A DNA stretch of 64,000 bases. Source: Calothrix brevissima NIES-22 (lineage in GTDB: Bacteria > Cyanobacteriota > Cyanobacteriia > Cyanobacteriales > Nostocaceae). Positions 35,915-45,999 of the stretch are shown piece by piece (positions within the stretch are counted from its first letter, which is position 1; each line of letters starts with the position of its first letter). The notes under the pieces were generated by a model, which ran no database searches, was not told where the DNA came from, and saw only the letters and a list, made by a program, of their open reading frames with translations. Position numbers and translations under genes: made by a program. Location of the stretch: NCBI RefSeq assembly GCF_002367995.1, contig NZ_AP018207.1, positions 1,674,001 through 1,738,000 of the forward strand, given 5' to 3'.

Positions 35915-37912
35915 ATGATTCGTCCTCGGGCATTATTATTAAAACTACTCCCTTTATTATTTTTAATCGCTTTTTTAACTACTACTTGTGCTGAGTCTAG
36001 CCAAACTAGTGAAAGTAAAATTGTTGCCTTAGGTGCAGCAGTCACATCAGTTAAAGAAAATATTGTTTATCCAGAAAATGCAACGGTCGTTGATGTAACT
36101 GCACCAGAATATGGAGCCATACCCAACGATAGTCAAGATGATACCGCAGCTATTCAAAAAGCGCTGAGTCGGTATCCTGCTGGTAGCAGAGTAATTTATT
36201 TACCCAATGGAGTCTATAACATCTCTAATTCCCTTTACTGGCCTAAAGGTAAGCGTTTCCGTTCTGATTACAAGCGAACTATACTCCAAGGACAAAGCAC
36301 AGAGGGGGTAATTATTCAACTCCAAGATAACTCTCCTAATTTCCAAAATACTGAAAAACCAAGGCCAGTAGTATCTACAGGGTTTGATCCCGATGAAAAT
36401 CCTAAATCTGAAGATTTCCGAGCCAGTAAGATAGCGCAACGCTTTAGTAATTCAGTCAGAAATCTGACTATTAATATTGGGAATAAAAATCCGGGAGCAG
36501 AAGGACTAAATTTTGCTGCTAATAATCAAGGCGCAGTTCGCAGTGTAAAAATTATCTCTCCCGACGGACAGGGAACAACAGGTTTAGCATTAACTCATGG
36601 CGAAATTGGGCCGCTGTTAATAGAAGATGTGGAAATTGTCGGATTTGACAACGGAATCTTGACAAATAACGGGATTAATAGCGTGACATTGCAAAATATT
36701 ACAGTCCGCGACCAAAACCGAGCAGGTATTTACAATGGCGGACAGGTAATGAGCCTTGAGGGTTTCAGTAGTTTTAATTCTGTGCCTGCAATTATCAATG
36801 GCAAAAATCCTCATGAAGGTAACGAGCCAGGTAGTATATTAACTTTGGTGAATGCCAAACTCACCGGTCGCGGCAAAGCAAACAAGACTGTGGCAATTTC
36901 TTCGGCTGGGTTTGTCTATGCCAGAAATGTAACATCTTCAGGCTATAGAAACCTTTTCACCAGTAATGCCCGTAAAGCCGAAAAAAATCTCAAAAATGCG
37001 GCTGTAGATGAATTTACTTCCCGTCCCATCCTCTCTAACTTTCCTTCACCAGAGCGTTCTTTACAACTACCAATTAAGCAATTTCCTAAGCTGGAATGGG
37101 ACGATCGCAAAAATTGGGCGAGTGTGGAGAAATTTGGCGCAAATCCCAAAGATAAAAAGGATGATACAGCAGCTTTTCAAGCCGCCATCGATTCTGGTGC
37201 AACTACTGTCTTTGTGCCAAATACAGGTAGGTTTACAATCGACGGTTCCCTCAAACTCCGAGGAAAGGTACAAAGATTTCTCAGTACTGGTGGAGTAATT
37301 GAGGGTGATGGCGAGATAGTTGCAGATAATGGGAACCAACCAACGTTGATTGTCGAAAACTTTTTTGTAGGATATAAATCCAAGCTCAGGTGGAAAACTG
37401 TTGCTAATCGCACTGTAGTTTTCCGTAGTATTATGCACCTTGATTTAGAGAGTCAAGGTACTGGGGATCTGTTCATTGATGATGCAAGTATGGGACAACT
37501 GAGATTTCTCAACCCCAAGCAAAGCATTTGGGCACGCCAGATTAATCCTGAAGGTGGTTCAGCAACTAATGTGGTGAATAATGGCGCTAAACTGTGGATT
37601 TTGGGCATGAAAACCGAGAAAGCTCAAACAAAAATTGAAACTGCCAATGGTGGCTTGACTGAACTTTTAGGTGCATTGATTTATGCCACTTCTAAAGAAG
37701 ATCCAAAAGTTCCCCTATTCCGCATCAATAATGCTAGTGCTAGTTTTGCTGGAGTAGGCGAAGCATATTTTGATAAAGACACTTATGAAATTTGGGTTGA
37801 AGAAACAAGGGGTAGTAATACCAAAATCCTCAAAAGAAAAGATATTCCTAGTAGAATGACTGCAAACGGGCGTGCTTTGGTGCTGTATAGCGGCTTCGAT
37901 AAGCGACCCTAG
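35915..37912 (+). CDS. Secreted pectate-lyase-fold (beta-helix) protein
   Basis: The 665-residue protein has a signal segment (LLLKLLPLLFLIAFLTTTCA; the cysteine may make it a lipoprotein, but the lipobox is poor). Two beta-helix modules each start with the pectate-lyase-3 signature: VTAPEYGAIPNDSQDDTAAI (about 45-70) and VEKFGANPKDKKDDTAAF (about 405-430). It probably binds or cleaves a polysaccharide at the cell surface or sheath. Catalytic residues cannot be assigned. It is a plus-strand gene set between dhaL and dus-dhaK on the minus strand, which suggests insertion into an older dha operon. Confidence 0.88.
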   Translation: MIRPRALLLKLLPLLFLIAFLTTTCAESSQTSESKIVALGAAVTSVKENIVYPENATVVDVTAPEYGAIPNDSQDDTAAIQKALSRYPAGSRVIYLPNGVYNISNSLYWPKGKRFRSDYKRTILQGQSTEGVIIQLQDNSPNFQNTEKPRPVVSTGFDPDENPKSEDFRASKIAQRFSNSVRNLTINIGNKNPGAEGLNFAANNQGAVRSVKIISPDGQGTTGLALTHGEIGPLLIEDVEIVGFDNGILTNNGINSVTLQNITVRDQNRAGIYNGGQVMSLEGFSSFNSVPAIINGKNPHEGNEPGSILTLVNAKLTGRGKANKTVAISSAGFVYARNVTSSGYRNLFTSNARKAEKNLKNAAVDEFTSRPILSNFPSPERSLQLPIKQFPKLEWDDRKNWASVEKFGANPKDKKDDTAAFQAAIDSGATTVFVPNTGRFTIDGSLKLRGKVQRFLSTGGVIEGDGEIVADNGNQPTLIVENFFVGYKSKLRWKTVANRTVVFRSIMHLDLESQGTGDLFIDDASMGQLRFLNPKQSIWARQINPEGGSATNVVNNGAKLWILGMKTEKAQTKIETANGGLTELLGALIYATSKEDPKVPLFRINNASASFAGVGEAYFDKDTYEIWVEETRGSNTKILKRKDIPSRMTANGRALVLYSGFDKRP

Positions 37913-37937
37913 TGAACTGTTCCACCTAGTTTCGCTT

Positions 37938-38960
37938 TTAGGGAACGCCTGCGTAGGGTGCTAGAGCTAAAGTTTTCGTAATATCAGTCAGGAGAAAGCG
38001 ATCGCACAGGTTAAACAGTTCTACCTCGGTTTGGGTTTGTCGCATCAGCCGCAGGAAATGACCTTCAGCGTCAACACTCAGGGCAATATAGTTAAGGAAC
38101 ATTTTCAAGTAGCCTACGCGCGATCGCATTGGCATAGTTGACGCTGTGGGCGTTTGCCATAAACGATCAATATAGTTGCGTACCTCTACTAAAGGAACGG
38201 GCGCGATCGCTTCTCCTCGCAAAACCTGGCGAATTTGATGAAAAATCCAAGGATTACCGATGGCCCAGCGTCCCACCATTACACCCGCAGCCCCTGTTTG
38301 AGACAGCACTTCCATAGCTGTTGTCGCCGAGTTAATATTGCCATTAGCCAGCACTGGACAATCAACTCTTCTCACCGCTTCGGCAATCAAATCATATTTC
38401 ACTACCCCGTGGTACATATCTTTCACCGTGCGACCATGCAAAGAGAGCAAATCAATGCTGTGGCGATTGATGATATCTAGGATTTTGTCAAAGTTATCTG
38501 TATTTTCAAAGCCTACGCGCATTTTGACAGTTAAAGGGCGATCGTTGACTGCTTGTCGCAGTTCTCCCAAAATCCGCTCCACTTTTTCCGGTTCTCGCAG
38601 CAATCCACCCCCAACATTTTTGCGATAGACTCGCGGTGCTGGACAGCCCATATTCAAGTCAACTCCCGCGATATTATAGCCGCAGAGTTCCTTTGCTGTT
38701 CTGACTAAGTCGGGAATGCTTTCGCCAATCATTTGCGCAAAAACAGGGCGATCGGTGTCGTTTTCGGTGATTGCTGCCAAAATGTGACGATTGAGCCGTG
38801 AGGTATCATTGACGCGGAAATACTCAGTAAAGAAGTAGTCAGGACTACCATAGTGGGCAATCACCTTCATAAACCAGAGATTTGTCACATCCTGCATAGG
38901 CGCAAGAGCAGTGAGCGGTAGGTCTTTCTGAAGCGATTGGGGGAGCGATACCTGGGACAT
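37938..38960 (-). CDS. dus: tRNA-dihydrouridine synthase
   Basis: A flavoenzyme that reduces uridine in the D loop of tRNA. It has PMQDVTNLWFMKVI, the catalytic cysteine in GVDLNMGCPAPRV, KMRVGFENTDNF, LLSLHGRTVKDMYHG and VMVGRWAIGNPWIF. I start at ATG 38960 (MSQVSLPQSL, 340 residues); the open frame adds eight residues up to 38984. Only 24 bp separate it from dhaK upstream, so they are likely co-transcribed. Confidence 0.94.
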   Translation of the reverse strand: MSQVSLPQSLQKDLPLTALAPMQDVTNLWFMKVIAHYGSPDYFFTEYFRVNDTSRLNRHILAAITENDTDRPVFAQMIGESIPDLVRTAKELCGYNIAGVDLNMGCPAPRVYRKNVGGGLLREPEKVERILGELRQAVNDRPLTVKMRVGFENTDNFDKILDIINRHSIDLLSLHGRTVKDMYHGVVKYDLIAEAVRRVDCPVLANGNINSATTAMEVLSQTGAAGVMVGRWAIGNPWIFHQIRQVLRGEAIAPVPLVEVRNYIDRLWQTPTASTMPMRSRVGYLKMFLNYIALSVDAEGHFLRLMRQTQTEVELFNLCDRFLLTDITKTLALAPYAGVP

Positions 38961-38984
38961 TAAAACCTTGTCAACTATTAACAA

Positions 38985-40058
38985 CTAAATTCCCCAGCGT
39001 AGGCTTGGTGTTTTGACTGGTGCATCCCATAGCCGGAGCATTTCATCATCTAATTTTAATAGGGTAATTGAGCATCCTTGCATTTCTAAAGATGTCATAT
39101 AAGAGCCGATAAGATTGCGGACGATTTGCAATCCTTGCTGTGCGCAGATTTGTGCTAGTTGGCGATAGACCAGATATAGTTCCGAAAGGGGAGTACCACC
39201 CATACCATTGACGAATGCTAAGACGCGATCGCCTGTTTGCAATGGTGGATCTGTTAATTCTACATCTACCCATTCGCCTTGGTTTTCATCCCATTCGCGG
39301 ACTGTGCGGTGATAGCCTGTATCTTCAATGAGCGATCGCGTCAAAATTTCGGTAATCTCATCTGCGGATTGTAAGGGGATGCGTTCTCTACCGGGTTCGC
39401 CATGTATGCCGATACCAATTTCTAATTCGCGATCGCTTAATGTAAATGTTGGCGAACCGTTGGCGGGTACTGTACAAGAACTCAAGGCAATTCCCATACT
39501 CCGTCCGTGCAAGTTTACCCGACGGCATAAATCGGCAATTTGCGGCAAATCATAACCCTGTTCCGCCGCCGCACCGCAAATTTTTTCTGCTAATACTGTT
39601 GTGCCTACACCCCGCCTGCCCTGAGTATAAAGGCTATCCTTAACGGCGACATCATCATCAATCAAAATATTTAGCACCCGGATACCCTCACTGCGGGCTA
39701 ATTCCGTCGCCATTTCAAAGTTCATCACATCGCCGCTATAATTTTTGACGATATAAAGGATACCAGCGCCGCCATTTACTTGTTGGGCTGCTGCTAACAT
39801 TTGATCGGGTGTGGGTGAAGTAAAAATCTCTCCCGGACAGGCTGCATCTAACATTCCCCGTCCCACAAAACCCCCGTGCATCGGCTCGTGTCCGCTACCA
39901 CCACCAGAAATAATGGCTACTTTACCCTGTACTGGTGCATCGGCTCGATAAACAAAGGTAGGATCGTAACTCACTTGAATTAAATCGCTATGAGCCGCAG
40001 CCATACCTTTTAAGCTTTCTCGGACAAATTCTTCTGGGTTGTTAATTAGTTTTTTCAT
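38985..40058 (-). CDS. dhaK: Dihydroxyacetone kinase subunit DhaK
   Basis: DhaK binds dihydroxyacetone covalently through a histidine, here in [14 protein letters not shown]. The N-terminal [19 protein letters not shown] is diagnostic. The product enters glycolysis as dihydroxyacetone phosphate. I start at ATG 40058 ([11 protein letters not shown], 357 residues), 12 residues inside the open frame, to match the family. dus follows 24 bp downstream; dhaL is displaced by 3 kb. Confidence 0.94.
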   Translation of the reverse strand: MKKLINNPEEFVRESLKGMAAAHSDLIQVSYDPTFVYRADAPVQGKVAIISGGGSGHEPMHGGFVGRGMLDAACPGEIFTSPTPDQMLAAAQQVNGGAGILYIVKNYSGDVMNFEMATELARSEGIRVLNILIDDDVAVKDSLYTQGRRGVGTTVLAEKICGAAAEQGYDLPQIADLCRRVNLHGRSMGIALSSCTVPANGSPTFTLSDRELEIGIGIHGEPGRERIPLQSADEITEILTRSLIEDTGYHRTVREWDENQGEWVDVELTDPPLQTGDRVLAFVNGMGGTPLSELYLVYRQLAQICAQQGLQIVRNLIGSYMTSLEMQGCSITLLKLDDEMLRLWDAPVKTPSLRWGI

Positions 40059-40120
40059 AATTATTAGAGACGCGATGAACCCTTGTCTGTACAATTGTCA
40101 TTTGTCAAGAGAATAAGAGT

Positions 40121-40378
40121 CAGGACTTACGCAAAAATGGCGTTGCTGATTGAAAGTATGAATAAGTCTCACGCAAAGGCGCAAAGGCGCAAAGAGTCGT
40201 TATTTAATTTTGCCAGAAATTTAAATTCATACTCCGATTCAGCAACGCCGCAAAAATTACTGAAAAGCTTAATTTATTGAACCGCCAAGACGCCAAGAAC
40301 GCCTTCTCTGCGAGAGGCTTCCGCCAACGCGCAGCGTCTCCCCTTGGGAGAAGAATTCGTAGAGTGTGCGTAAGTCCT
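40121..40378. repeat. MITE-like element, long copy with nested insertion
   Basis: Perfect 12-bp terminal inverted repeats, AGGACTTACGCA (40122-40133) and TGCGTAAGTCCT (40367-40378), with AAGAGT on both sides (40115-40120 and 40379-40384) as a likely target duplication. Internal GGCGCAAAGGCGCAAAG and ATTTATTGAACCGCCAAGA are recognisable, the latter shared with 3131-3220. Confidence 0.82.
40295..40355. repeat. Nested 51-bp palindromic insertion with 5-bp duplication
   Basis: Compared with the copy at 3131-3220, bases 40300-40350 are extra and are flanked by AAGAA on both sides (40295-40299, 40351-40355); the other copy has a single AAGAA. The inserted piece (CTGCGAGAGGCTTCCGCCAA, GCGCAGCGTCTCC) belongs to the small dispersed repeat type known from Nostoc genomes. 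Confidence 0.8.
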
Positions 40379-40488
40379 AAGAGTTTGAGAGAGTTATTGC
40401 ATAAGTCCTAAATCTAACGAAACAATAACAGATATATTACTTAAAGATATCTGCTCAACCATTCTTTGCTGACACAAAATAAGTAAAT

Positions 40489-41658
40489 ATGGTCACAGTT
40501 AATACATCTCCAGTCATATCTAGCAGCGATTTATTTTTGCGTGTTGCTGCTTTGGCTGCTGATTTTGCTACTCGCGCTGCAATTCACGATCGCGAAGGTT
40601 CTTTTCCTTTTGAAAATTTCGCCGCCCTCCAACAAGCACAACTCCTAAATTTGACGATTCCCCAAGAGTTTGGCGGGCAAGGTGTGGGATTTGCTACTGT
40701 TTGTCGAGTGATTGAAGCGATCGCATCTGGGGATGCAGCTACGGCGTTAGTCTTGACGATGCATTATTTACAACATACTCATGCTGGACGTAACCGACGC
40801 TGGCCGGAAGCGATTTATCAACGGTTGTGTGCGGAATCGGTTGCAGGTATCGCTTTATTAAATGCGGCGCGTGTGGAACCGGAATTAGGTACGCCAGCAA
40901 GGGGTGGATTACCAGCAACAACTGCGGAATATACTGCTGATGGTTGGCTATTAAATGGTCATAAAATATACACTACAGGTAGCCCAATTTTAAGTTACTT
41001 TGTAGTTTGGGCACGCACTACAGAAGCAGAACCCCGTGTAGGTAATTTTCTCGTACCCCGTAATTTTGCTGGTGTCTGCATTCAAGAAACTTGGGATCAT
41101 TTGGGAATGCGGGCGACTGGTAGCCACGATCTAATTTTAGAAAATGTCTTAATTCCTAGAGATTATGCTTTGGATGTGCGTCCATTATCAGCTTGGTCTT
41201 CTGCCGATCCCTTGCAATTAGCGCTTAATAGTCTATGGTTGAGTGCATTATATCAAGGCGTAGCCAAAGCAGCGCGAGATTGGCTAGTAAGTTATTTAAA
41301 CGAGCGATCGCCTAGTAATTTAGGCGCGAGTTTAGCCACTTTACCCCGCTTTCAAACAGCGATGGGAGAAATTGAAGCTTTATTGTATGCAAGCGATCGC
41401 CTAATTTATGGTTTAGCCAATGATATGGATGGCGGAAATTATGATAATAACGTAGGTTTACAGGCGCAGACTGTTAAATATATCACTACATCTAATGCAA
41501 TTCGGGCTGTAGAAACAGGATTATCATTAATCGGCAATCCTGGTTTATCGCGCCATAACCCGTTAGAAAGACATTACCGTGATGTACTTTGCAGCCGCAT
41601 TCATACCCCACAAAATGATGCGATTTGTTTAGCTTTGGGAAAGAAGGTTTTGGGGTGA
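40489..41658 (+). CDS. Acyl-CoA dehydrogenase-type flavoprotein
   Basis: A 389-residue FAD protein with the acyl-CoA dehydrogenase pattern: LTIPQEFGGQGVGF, GWLLNGHKIYTTGSPIL, WDHLGMRATGSHDLILENV and a four-helix C-terminal domain. The relatives DszC/SfnB, which are flavin-dependent monooxygenases for sulfur compounds, share this layout, so it may be a monooxygenase rather than a fatty-acid enzyme. It stands alone, downstream of a MITE-like element. Confidence 0.88.
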   Translation: MVTVNTSPVISSSDLFLRVAALAADFATRAAIHDREGSFPFENFAALQQAQLLNLTIPQEFGGQGVGFATVCRVIEAIASGDAATALVLTMHYLQHTHAGRNRRWPEAIYQRLCAESVAGIALLNAARVEPELGTPARGGLPATTAEYTADGWLLNGHKIYTTGSPILSYFVVWARTTEAEPRVGNFLVPRNFAGVCIQETWDHLGMRATGSHDLILENVLIPRDYALDVRPLSAWSSADPLQLALNSLWLSALYQGVAKAARDWLVSYLNERSPSNLGASLATLPRFQTAMGEIEALLYASDRLIYGLANDMDGGNYDNNVGLQAQTVKYITTSNAIRAVETGLSLIGNPGLSRHNPLERHYRDVLCSRIHTPQNDAICLALGKKVLG

Positions 41659-41659
41659 T

Positions 41660-41720
41660 GTCAATAGTCAATGGTCAATGGTCAACCGTCAACAGTCACC
41701 GTCAACAGTCAACCGTCAAC
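41660..41720. repeat. GTCAACA/GTCAATG heptamer array
   Basis: About eight heptamers lie between the stop codons of the convergent acyl-CoA dehydrogenase and hybrid kinase genes, and reach the kinase stop. Confidence 0.9.
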
Positions 41721-44700
41721 CCCATTACACATAATGTCAAATATGACTTTTAACAATTCGTCAATATCAATGGGTTTTGAAATATGCTGTTGAAAGCCTG
41801 CGAGTAGGGAACGTTGCCGATCTTCTATTCTGGCGTAGGCTGTGAGCGCGATCGCGGGAATTTGTCCGCCTTTTTCATTTGGTAGAGAACGTATCTTTTG
41901 GATGAGGGTATAACCATCGATTTCGGGCATACCAATATCACTAACTAACAGGTTTGGTTGAAAGGATTCTAGGGCGGCTAAAACTTCGGCGGCAGAGGTG
42001 ACGGTGAGAACTTCGGCACCGTATTGAGTCAGCAGGGTGCTGCATAATTCACGAGTATCTGGTTCGTCATCAACCAATAAGATGCGAACCCCAGTAATAT
42101 CTGCGGGTTGCTTGGTTGATTGACAAGGCTGGCTTTTTTGCGGCTCGATATCTAGTAAGGGTAATTGGACTGTAAATTTTGCACCTTGTCCTTCACCTTG
42201 GCTTTCTGCCCAAATGTTGCCCCCATGCGCTTCTACCAGGGAACGAACGATCGCTAATCCTAAACCCAATCCCCCATACTTGCGCGTAGTGGAAGCATCT
42301 TCTTGACGGAAGGACTCAAAGATATGGGGGAGAAATTCGCGGTTGATGCCTTTACCTGTATCGCTGACTGTAATTTGGGCAAAGTTGTCAACTTTTTCTA
42401 GGCGAATATCTACCCGTCCGTTGTTGGGGGTAAATTTGATGGCGTTAGATAACAGATTCCATACAATTTGCTGAATTCTAGCAGCATCACCCGATACTCG
42501 TCCTACTGGTGATAATACGGGATATAACAAAATGGATTTGGCAACGGCTGCGGTGCGCATGGTGTCAATGGCGGCTTCAACCACAAAAGCAAGATTGACG
42601 GGAGTGGCATTCATGCTGAGTTTACCACGCAAAATTTTGGCTACATCGAGCAAATCATCAATGAGTTGGGTTTGCAGCTTGGCGTTGCGTTCAATACTGG
42701 CTAGGGCTTGTTGGGTTTTGGTTTCGTCTAATTTGCGTGCTTGTAATAGGGTTGCCCAACCTAAAATTGGGTTCAGGGGCGATCGCAATTCGTGAGATAA
42801 AATTGCTAAAAATTCGTCTTTTATGCGGTTGGCGCGTTCGGCTTCTGCTCTAGCTGTTTGCTCTAATTGTAATAAGCGATCGCGTTCAATTTCTAGTTGT
42901 TTTTGAGCTTCAATATCTGTTGCAGTCCCAAACCATTTGATAATTTCACCTTGCTCATTCTTTTGCCCGACTGCTTGGTGTAAGTGCCAGCGATATACCC
43001 CATCTGCTCGCCGCATCCGACCCTCTGCTTGATAGGGAGTATTCTTTTTTACAGACTCTAACCACTTTTGCGCCATCACAGGTACATCTTCGGGATGCAC
43101 AACTTCTTTCCAGCCAACGGTGCGGGCTTGTTCTATGGTTAATCCTGTAAACTCCAACCAACGTTTATTGACATCAAGTAAGGCTCCTTGAGCGTTAGCT
43201 GTCCAAACTAATTGGGGAATTAATTCTGCTAAACAGCGATAGCGTTCTTCGCTTTGGCGTAATGCTGCTTCTGCTTGTTTGCGATCGCTAATATCTACGG
43301 TTGAGCCGACTACACGTATCGCCTGTCCTTGCTCGTCGCGAATTACACAGCCCCGTTCCCACACATTTACCCAATGTCCATTTTTATGAAGCACGCGATA
43401 CTCACCTTCATAAAGATTGCGTCCGCTACTAAACAAATCAGGTACTTCTGATCGCAAACGCGCAATATCAGCAGGATTCACTAAATTTTGCCACCAACTA
43501 GCGCTAGCCGGCACATCTTCCGGGTGAAAACCCACCAAATCGAAGAGTTTTTCCGAACGATAGACTTCGTTGGTTTTTAAGTTCCAGTCAAATACCAAAC
43601 CATTGACAGCGTTAGTTACCAAGCGAAACCGTTCTTGGCTTTCTTGTAAGGCTTGCTCTGAGAGTTTGCGATCGCTAATATTGCGCCAAGTAGCAATAAA
43701 GCCATCAGCAAATTTCGCAACGCGGATATCAAATGCTCTAACTAGAGGCTTTTGTCCGGATTCTTCTGCATAAACCAAATCATCTTTAATCAGAGATCGC
43801 CCAGTCTCTACCACTTGACAATATTCATCAAATAAGCTTTTGTCATTATATCCCGGCAGTAATTGCTCGCAAGTCTGTTGATGGTGGATGCAGGCGGCAT
43901 TATTGATATAATCTACCCGAAAATCAACAATTTCGCCTTGGTCGTTGCGTACAGCCTGGTAAATCCCAAAGCAGTCGAGCATTGTTTCCACCGAAGTGCG
44001 AAAGCGGGTTTCACTGGCGCGTAATGCTTGAACCGCGCGGGTTTGTTCAATTAGCGCCCAGACACGCGCCCAAGTTGCTTGCAAAAGTGCTATTTCATCC
44101 TCGCGCCATACTCGTGGTATTTCCGAATAAATTGTTAAACTTGCTACCCACTGACCCTGATAGATACCCGGAATGCTGGCCAAGGCTCTCACGTGATATG
44201 GCTCATAATTGCTAGCAAAAGCGGCGGTGCGGGGGTCTTTTGTGATGTCTTCAATCGCGGCAAACTTACCAGCAGCAAAGGTGGCTTGAAATTCTGGGGT
44301 GATATAATCCGACAAGGAATATGTACCGGACATACTAGGGCCATTTGGACACCAATCTCGCTCGATAGTAATTAGACCCTGTTGCCAATCAATCTCGCCC
44401 CAGGTACAGCGATTTACCTGGAAATATGTACCGAGACTGCTGATAATTTCCCACACCATTGCTTGAGCATCTGTGAGTTGTCGCAGCCGCCCTTCTAGCT
44501 CATTGATAAATCTCTCGTTAAGTTCTTGGTGTTTGCGTTCAGTAATATCCTCAGCAATACCTGTAAGCCGATATACTGTACCTGAATCATCGCAAATCGG
44601 AAAACAGCGATCGCGCACCCAGCGCACTCTCCCATTAGGCAGAACAATCCGATACTCTTGGTCAAATAGTCCTGCGGCTGCTTTTTCTTGAAATACTTTC

Positions 44701-45863
44701 TCCGTTGCTTCCCGGTCTTCTGGATGCAACAAATTTACCCAATTTTGCTGATTATTATATAAATCTTCGGCGTTCAATCCCCAAAAACGGTTATAAGCTG
44801 GACTAACATAGCTAATCCGCCGTTCTGGCAGTTCAGTCACCCAAAATACAGCCTGAATATTTTCCGCTAGCTGGCGGAAGCGTTCTTCACTTTCTCGCAA
44901 AGCTGCTTCAGTTCGCCTGCGTTCTGCTAGTTCATTCTGCGCCTGTTGATAAAGTTCCGCTTGTTGGATAGCAATACCTACTTGAGTAGCAAGTTCTGTG
45001 AGTAAATCAACTTCTAAGGATTGCCATTGTCGGGGAGCTTGGCAATGATGGGCAATTAACATCCCCCACAATTTACCATTTTGCAAAATTGGCACTACCA
45101 AGTTCGACCTGACTTGTAACTTTTTTAACAGTTCAACGTGACAGATATCAATACTACCATCATAAATATCTGCTTTCTGGGTCACTTGTCCCTGACGGAA
45201 ATATTCCAGATAGTCTTGATTGAGACAAGGGTCATGTAGTGAAGTAGAAAGCAGGGAAATCCAACCTGCGCCGACAGATTCCGTTACGACTGTACCCCAG
45301 CCATCTGACTGTAAGCGGAAAATCAAAACCCGGTCAGTTTGGAGAAACTGCCGCACCTGGGACACAGTTGTTTGCCAAATTTCTGCTAAATCGAGGGATT
45401 GATGGAGTTTTTGAGTAATTTGCCCGACTAAACGCTCTCGTTCAATACGCTGTTGCAATTGCGTGCGTAACTGTACAGCTTCAATTGCTCCATTTATTGC
45501 CAGTTGTAACCCTTCTGGAGTAATTTGCTCCTTCACCAGATAATCTTGTGCGCCGGCTTTCATCGCCTGGACTGCGATCGCCTCATTCCCCTCCCCAGTT
45601 ACCATAATTACTGGTAAGCAAGGCTGTTTGGAAAAAGATTGTAAGCAACTGAGAAATTCCAACCCATCTAAATCGGGTAATCGATAGTCGAGTAACACCA
45701 CATCGATTTGGTGCTGCTGCCATAGCTCTAACCCTTGTCGCCCCAGTTCCGCCTCGAAAATATTGTAAGCATATTCGCGATCGCGCCGTAAATAGCGCCG
45801 ATAAAGTTCCCGGTCTTCTGGGGAATCATCCACAATTAACAAAGTGCGCCCAGTTTGACACAT
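41709..45863 (-). CDS. Large hybrid histidine kinase with DXCF-like cyanobacteriochrome GAF
   Basis: A 1384-residue soluble kinase. In order it has a receiver (5-128, VLLDYRLPDLDG), a GAF (about 150-305), PAS (about 325-450), a second GAF (about 460-610), three PAS domains (about 620-1005), HisKA (LAILSHELRSPLNPILGW), HATPase (NLLSNAIKF, GLGLGLAIVRSLVEAHGG) and a C-terminal receiver (LLVDDEPDTREL, LVSDIGMPEIDG, HISKPID). The first GAF has C213 (DPCL) and C241 (ICH), 28 residues apart, like DXCF cyanobacteriochromes though F is L. It likely senses light and sends phosphate through its receivers. No response regulator gene is adjacent. Confidence 0.93.
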   Translation of the reverse strand: MCQTGRTLLIVDDSPEDRELYRRYLRRDREYAYNIFEAELGRQGLELWQQHQIDVVLLDYRLPDLDGLEFLSCLQSFSKQPCLPVIMVTGEGNEAIAVQAMKAGAQDYLVKEQITPEGLQLAINGAIEAVQLRTQLQQRIERERLVGQITQKLHQSLDLAEIWQTTVSQVRQFLQTDRVLIFRLQSDGWGTVVTESVGAGWISLLSTSLHDPCLNQDYLEYFRQGQVTQKADIYDGSIDICHVELLKKLQVRSNLVVPILQNGKLWGMLIAHHCQAPRQWQSLEVDLLTELATQVGIAIQQAELYQQAQNELAERRRTEAALRESEERFRQLAENIQAVFWVTELPERRISYVSPAYNRFWGLNAEDLYNNQQNWVNLLHPEDREATEKVFQEKAAAGLFDQEYRIVLPNGRVRWVRDRCFPICDDSGTVYRLTGIAEDITERKHQELNERFINELEGRLRQLTDAQAMVWEIISSLGTYFQVNRCTWGEIDWQQGLITIERDWCPNGPSMSGTYSLSDYITPEFQATFAAGKFAAIEDITKDPRTAAFASNYEPYHVRALASIPGIYQGQWVASLTIYSEIPRVWREDEIALLQATWARVWALIEQTRAVQALRASETRFRTSVETMLDCFGIYQAVRNDQGEIVDFRVDYINNAACIHHQQTCEQLLPGYNDKSLFDEYCQVVETGRSLIKDDLVYAEESGQKPLVRAFDIRVAKFADGFIATWRNISDRKLSEQALQESQERFRLVTNAVNGLVFDWNLKTNEVYRSEKLFDLVGFHPEDVPASASWWQNLVNPADIARLRSEVPDLFSSGRNLYEGEYRVLHKNGHWVNVWERGCVIRDEQGQAIRVVGSTVDISDRKQAEAALRQSEERYRCLAELIPQLVWTANAQGALLDVNKRWLEFTGLTIEQARTVGWKEVVHPEDVPVMAQKWLESVKKNTPYQAEGRMRRADGVYRWHLHQAVGQKNEQGEIIKWFGTATDIEAQKQLEIERDRLLQLEQTARAEAERANRIKDEFLAILSHELRSPLNPILGWATLLQARKLDETKTQQALASIERNAKLQTQLIDDLLDVAKILRGKLSMNATPVNLAFVVEAAIDTMRTAAVAKSILLYPVLSPVGRVSGDAARIQQIVWNLLSNAIKFTPNNGRVDIRLEKVDNFAQITVSDTGKGINREFLPHIFESFRQEDASTTRKYGGLGLGLAIVRSLVEAHGGNIWAESQGEGQGAKFTVQLPLLDIEPQKSQPCQSTKQPADITGVRILLVDDEPDTRELCSTLLTQYGAEVLTVTSAAEVLAALESFQPNLLVSDIGMPEIDGYTLIQKIRSLPNEKGGQIPAIALTAYARIEDRQRSLLAGFQQHISKPIDIDELLKVIFDIMCNGVDG

Positions 45864-45879
45864 GATTAATCAACCAGAT

Positions 45880-45982
45880 AAGCAGGGAGCAGGGGGGCAG
45901 GGGGACAAGGAATTTTAGATTTTAGATTTTAGATTTTAGATTCAAACCCAATCCAAAATCGCAAATCCAAAATCCAAAATTG
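45880..45982. repeat. 9-mer and TTTTAGA/ATCCAAA heptamer arrays
   Basis: A short GGGGGACAAGG stretch (45880-45910) is followed by four TTTTAGA heptamers (about 45913-45941) and then ATCCAAA/ATCGCAA heptamers (about 45952-45982). The last two are partly complementary (TTTAGATT and AATCCAAA). Confidence 0.8.
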
Positions 45983-45999
45983 AATTGCCCCATACCCCA

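Larger units (their letters stand above)
40059..40488. other. Spacer with MITE-like element between dhaK and the acyl-CoA dehydrogenase
   Basis: The 430-bp gap contains a broken GACGCGAT repeat (about 40068-40090) and a 258-bp MITE-like element with a nested insertion (40121-40378). I see no gene. Confidence 0.75.

Noticed and set aside
3171-40380. CRISPR array among the many short repeats
   Set aside because: Units are contiguous or dispersed singly; none shows constant repeats with equal unique spacers, and no cas gene is present.
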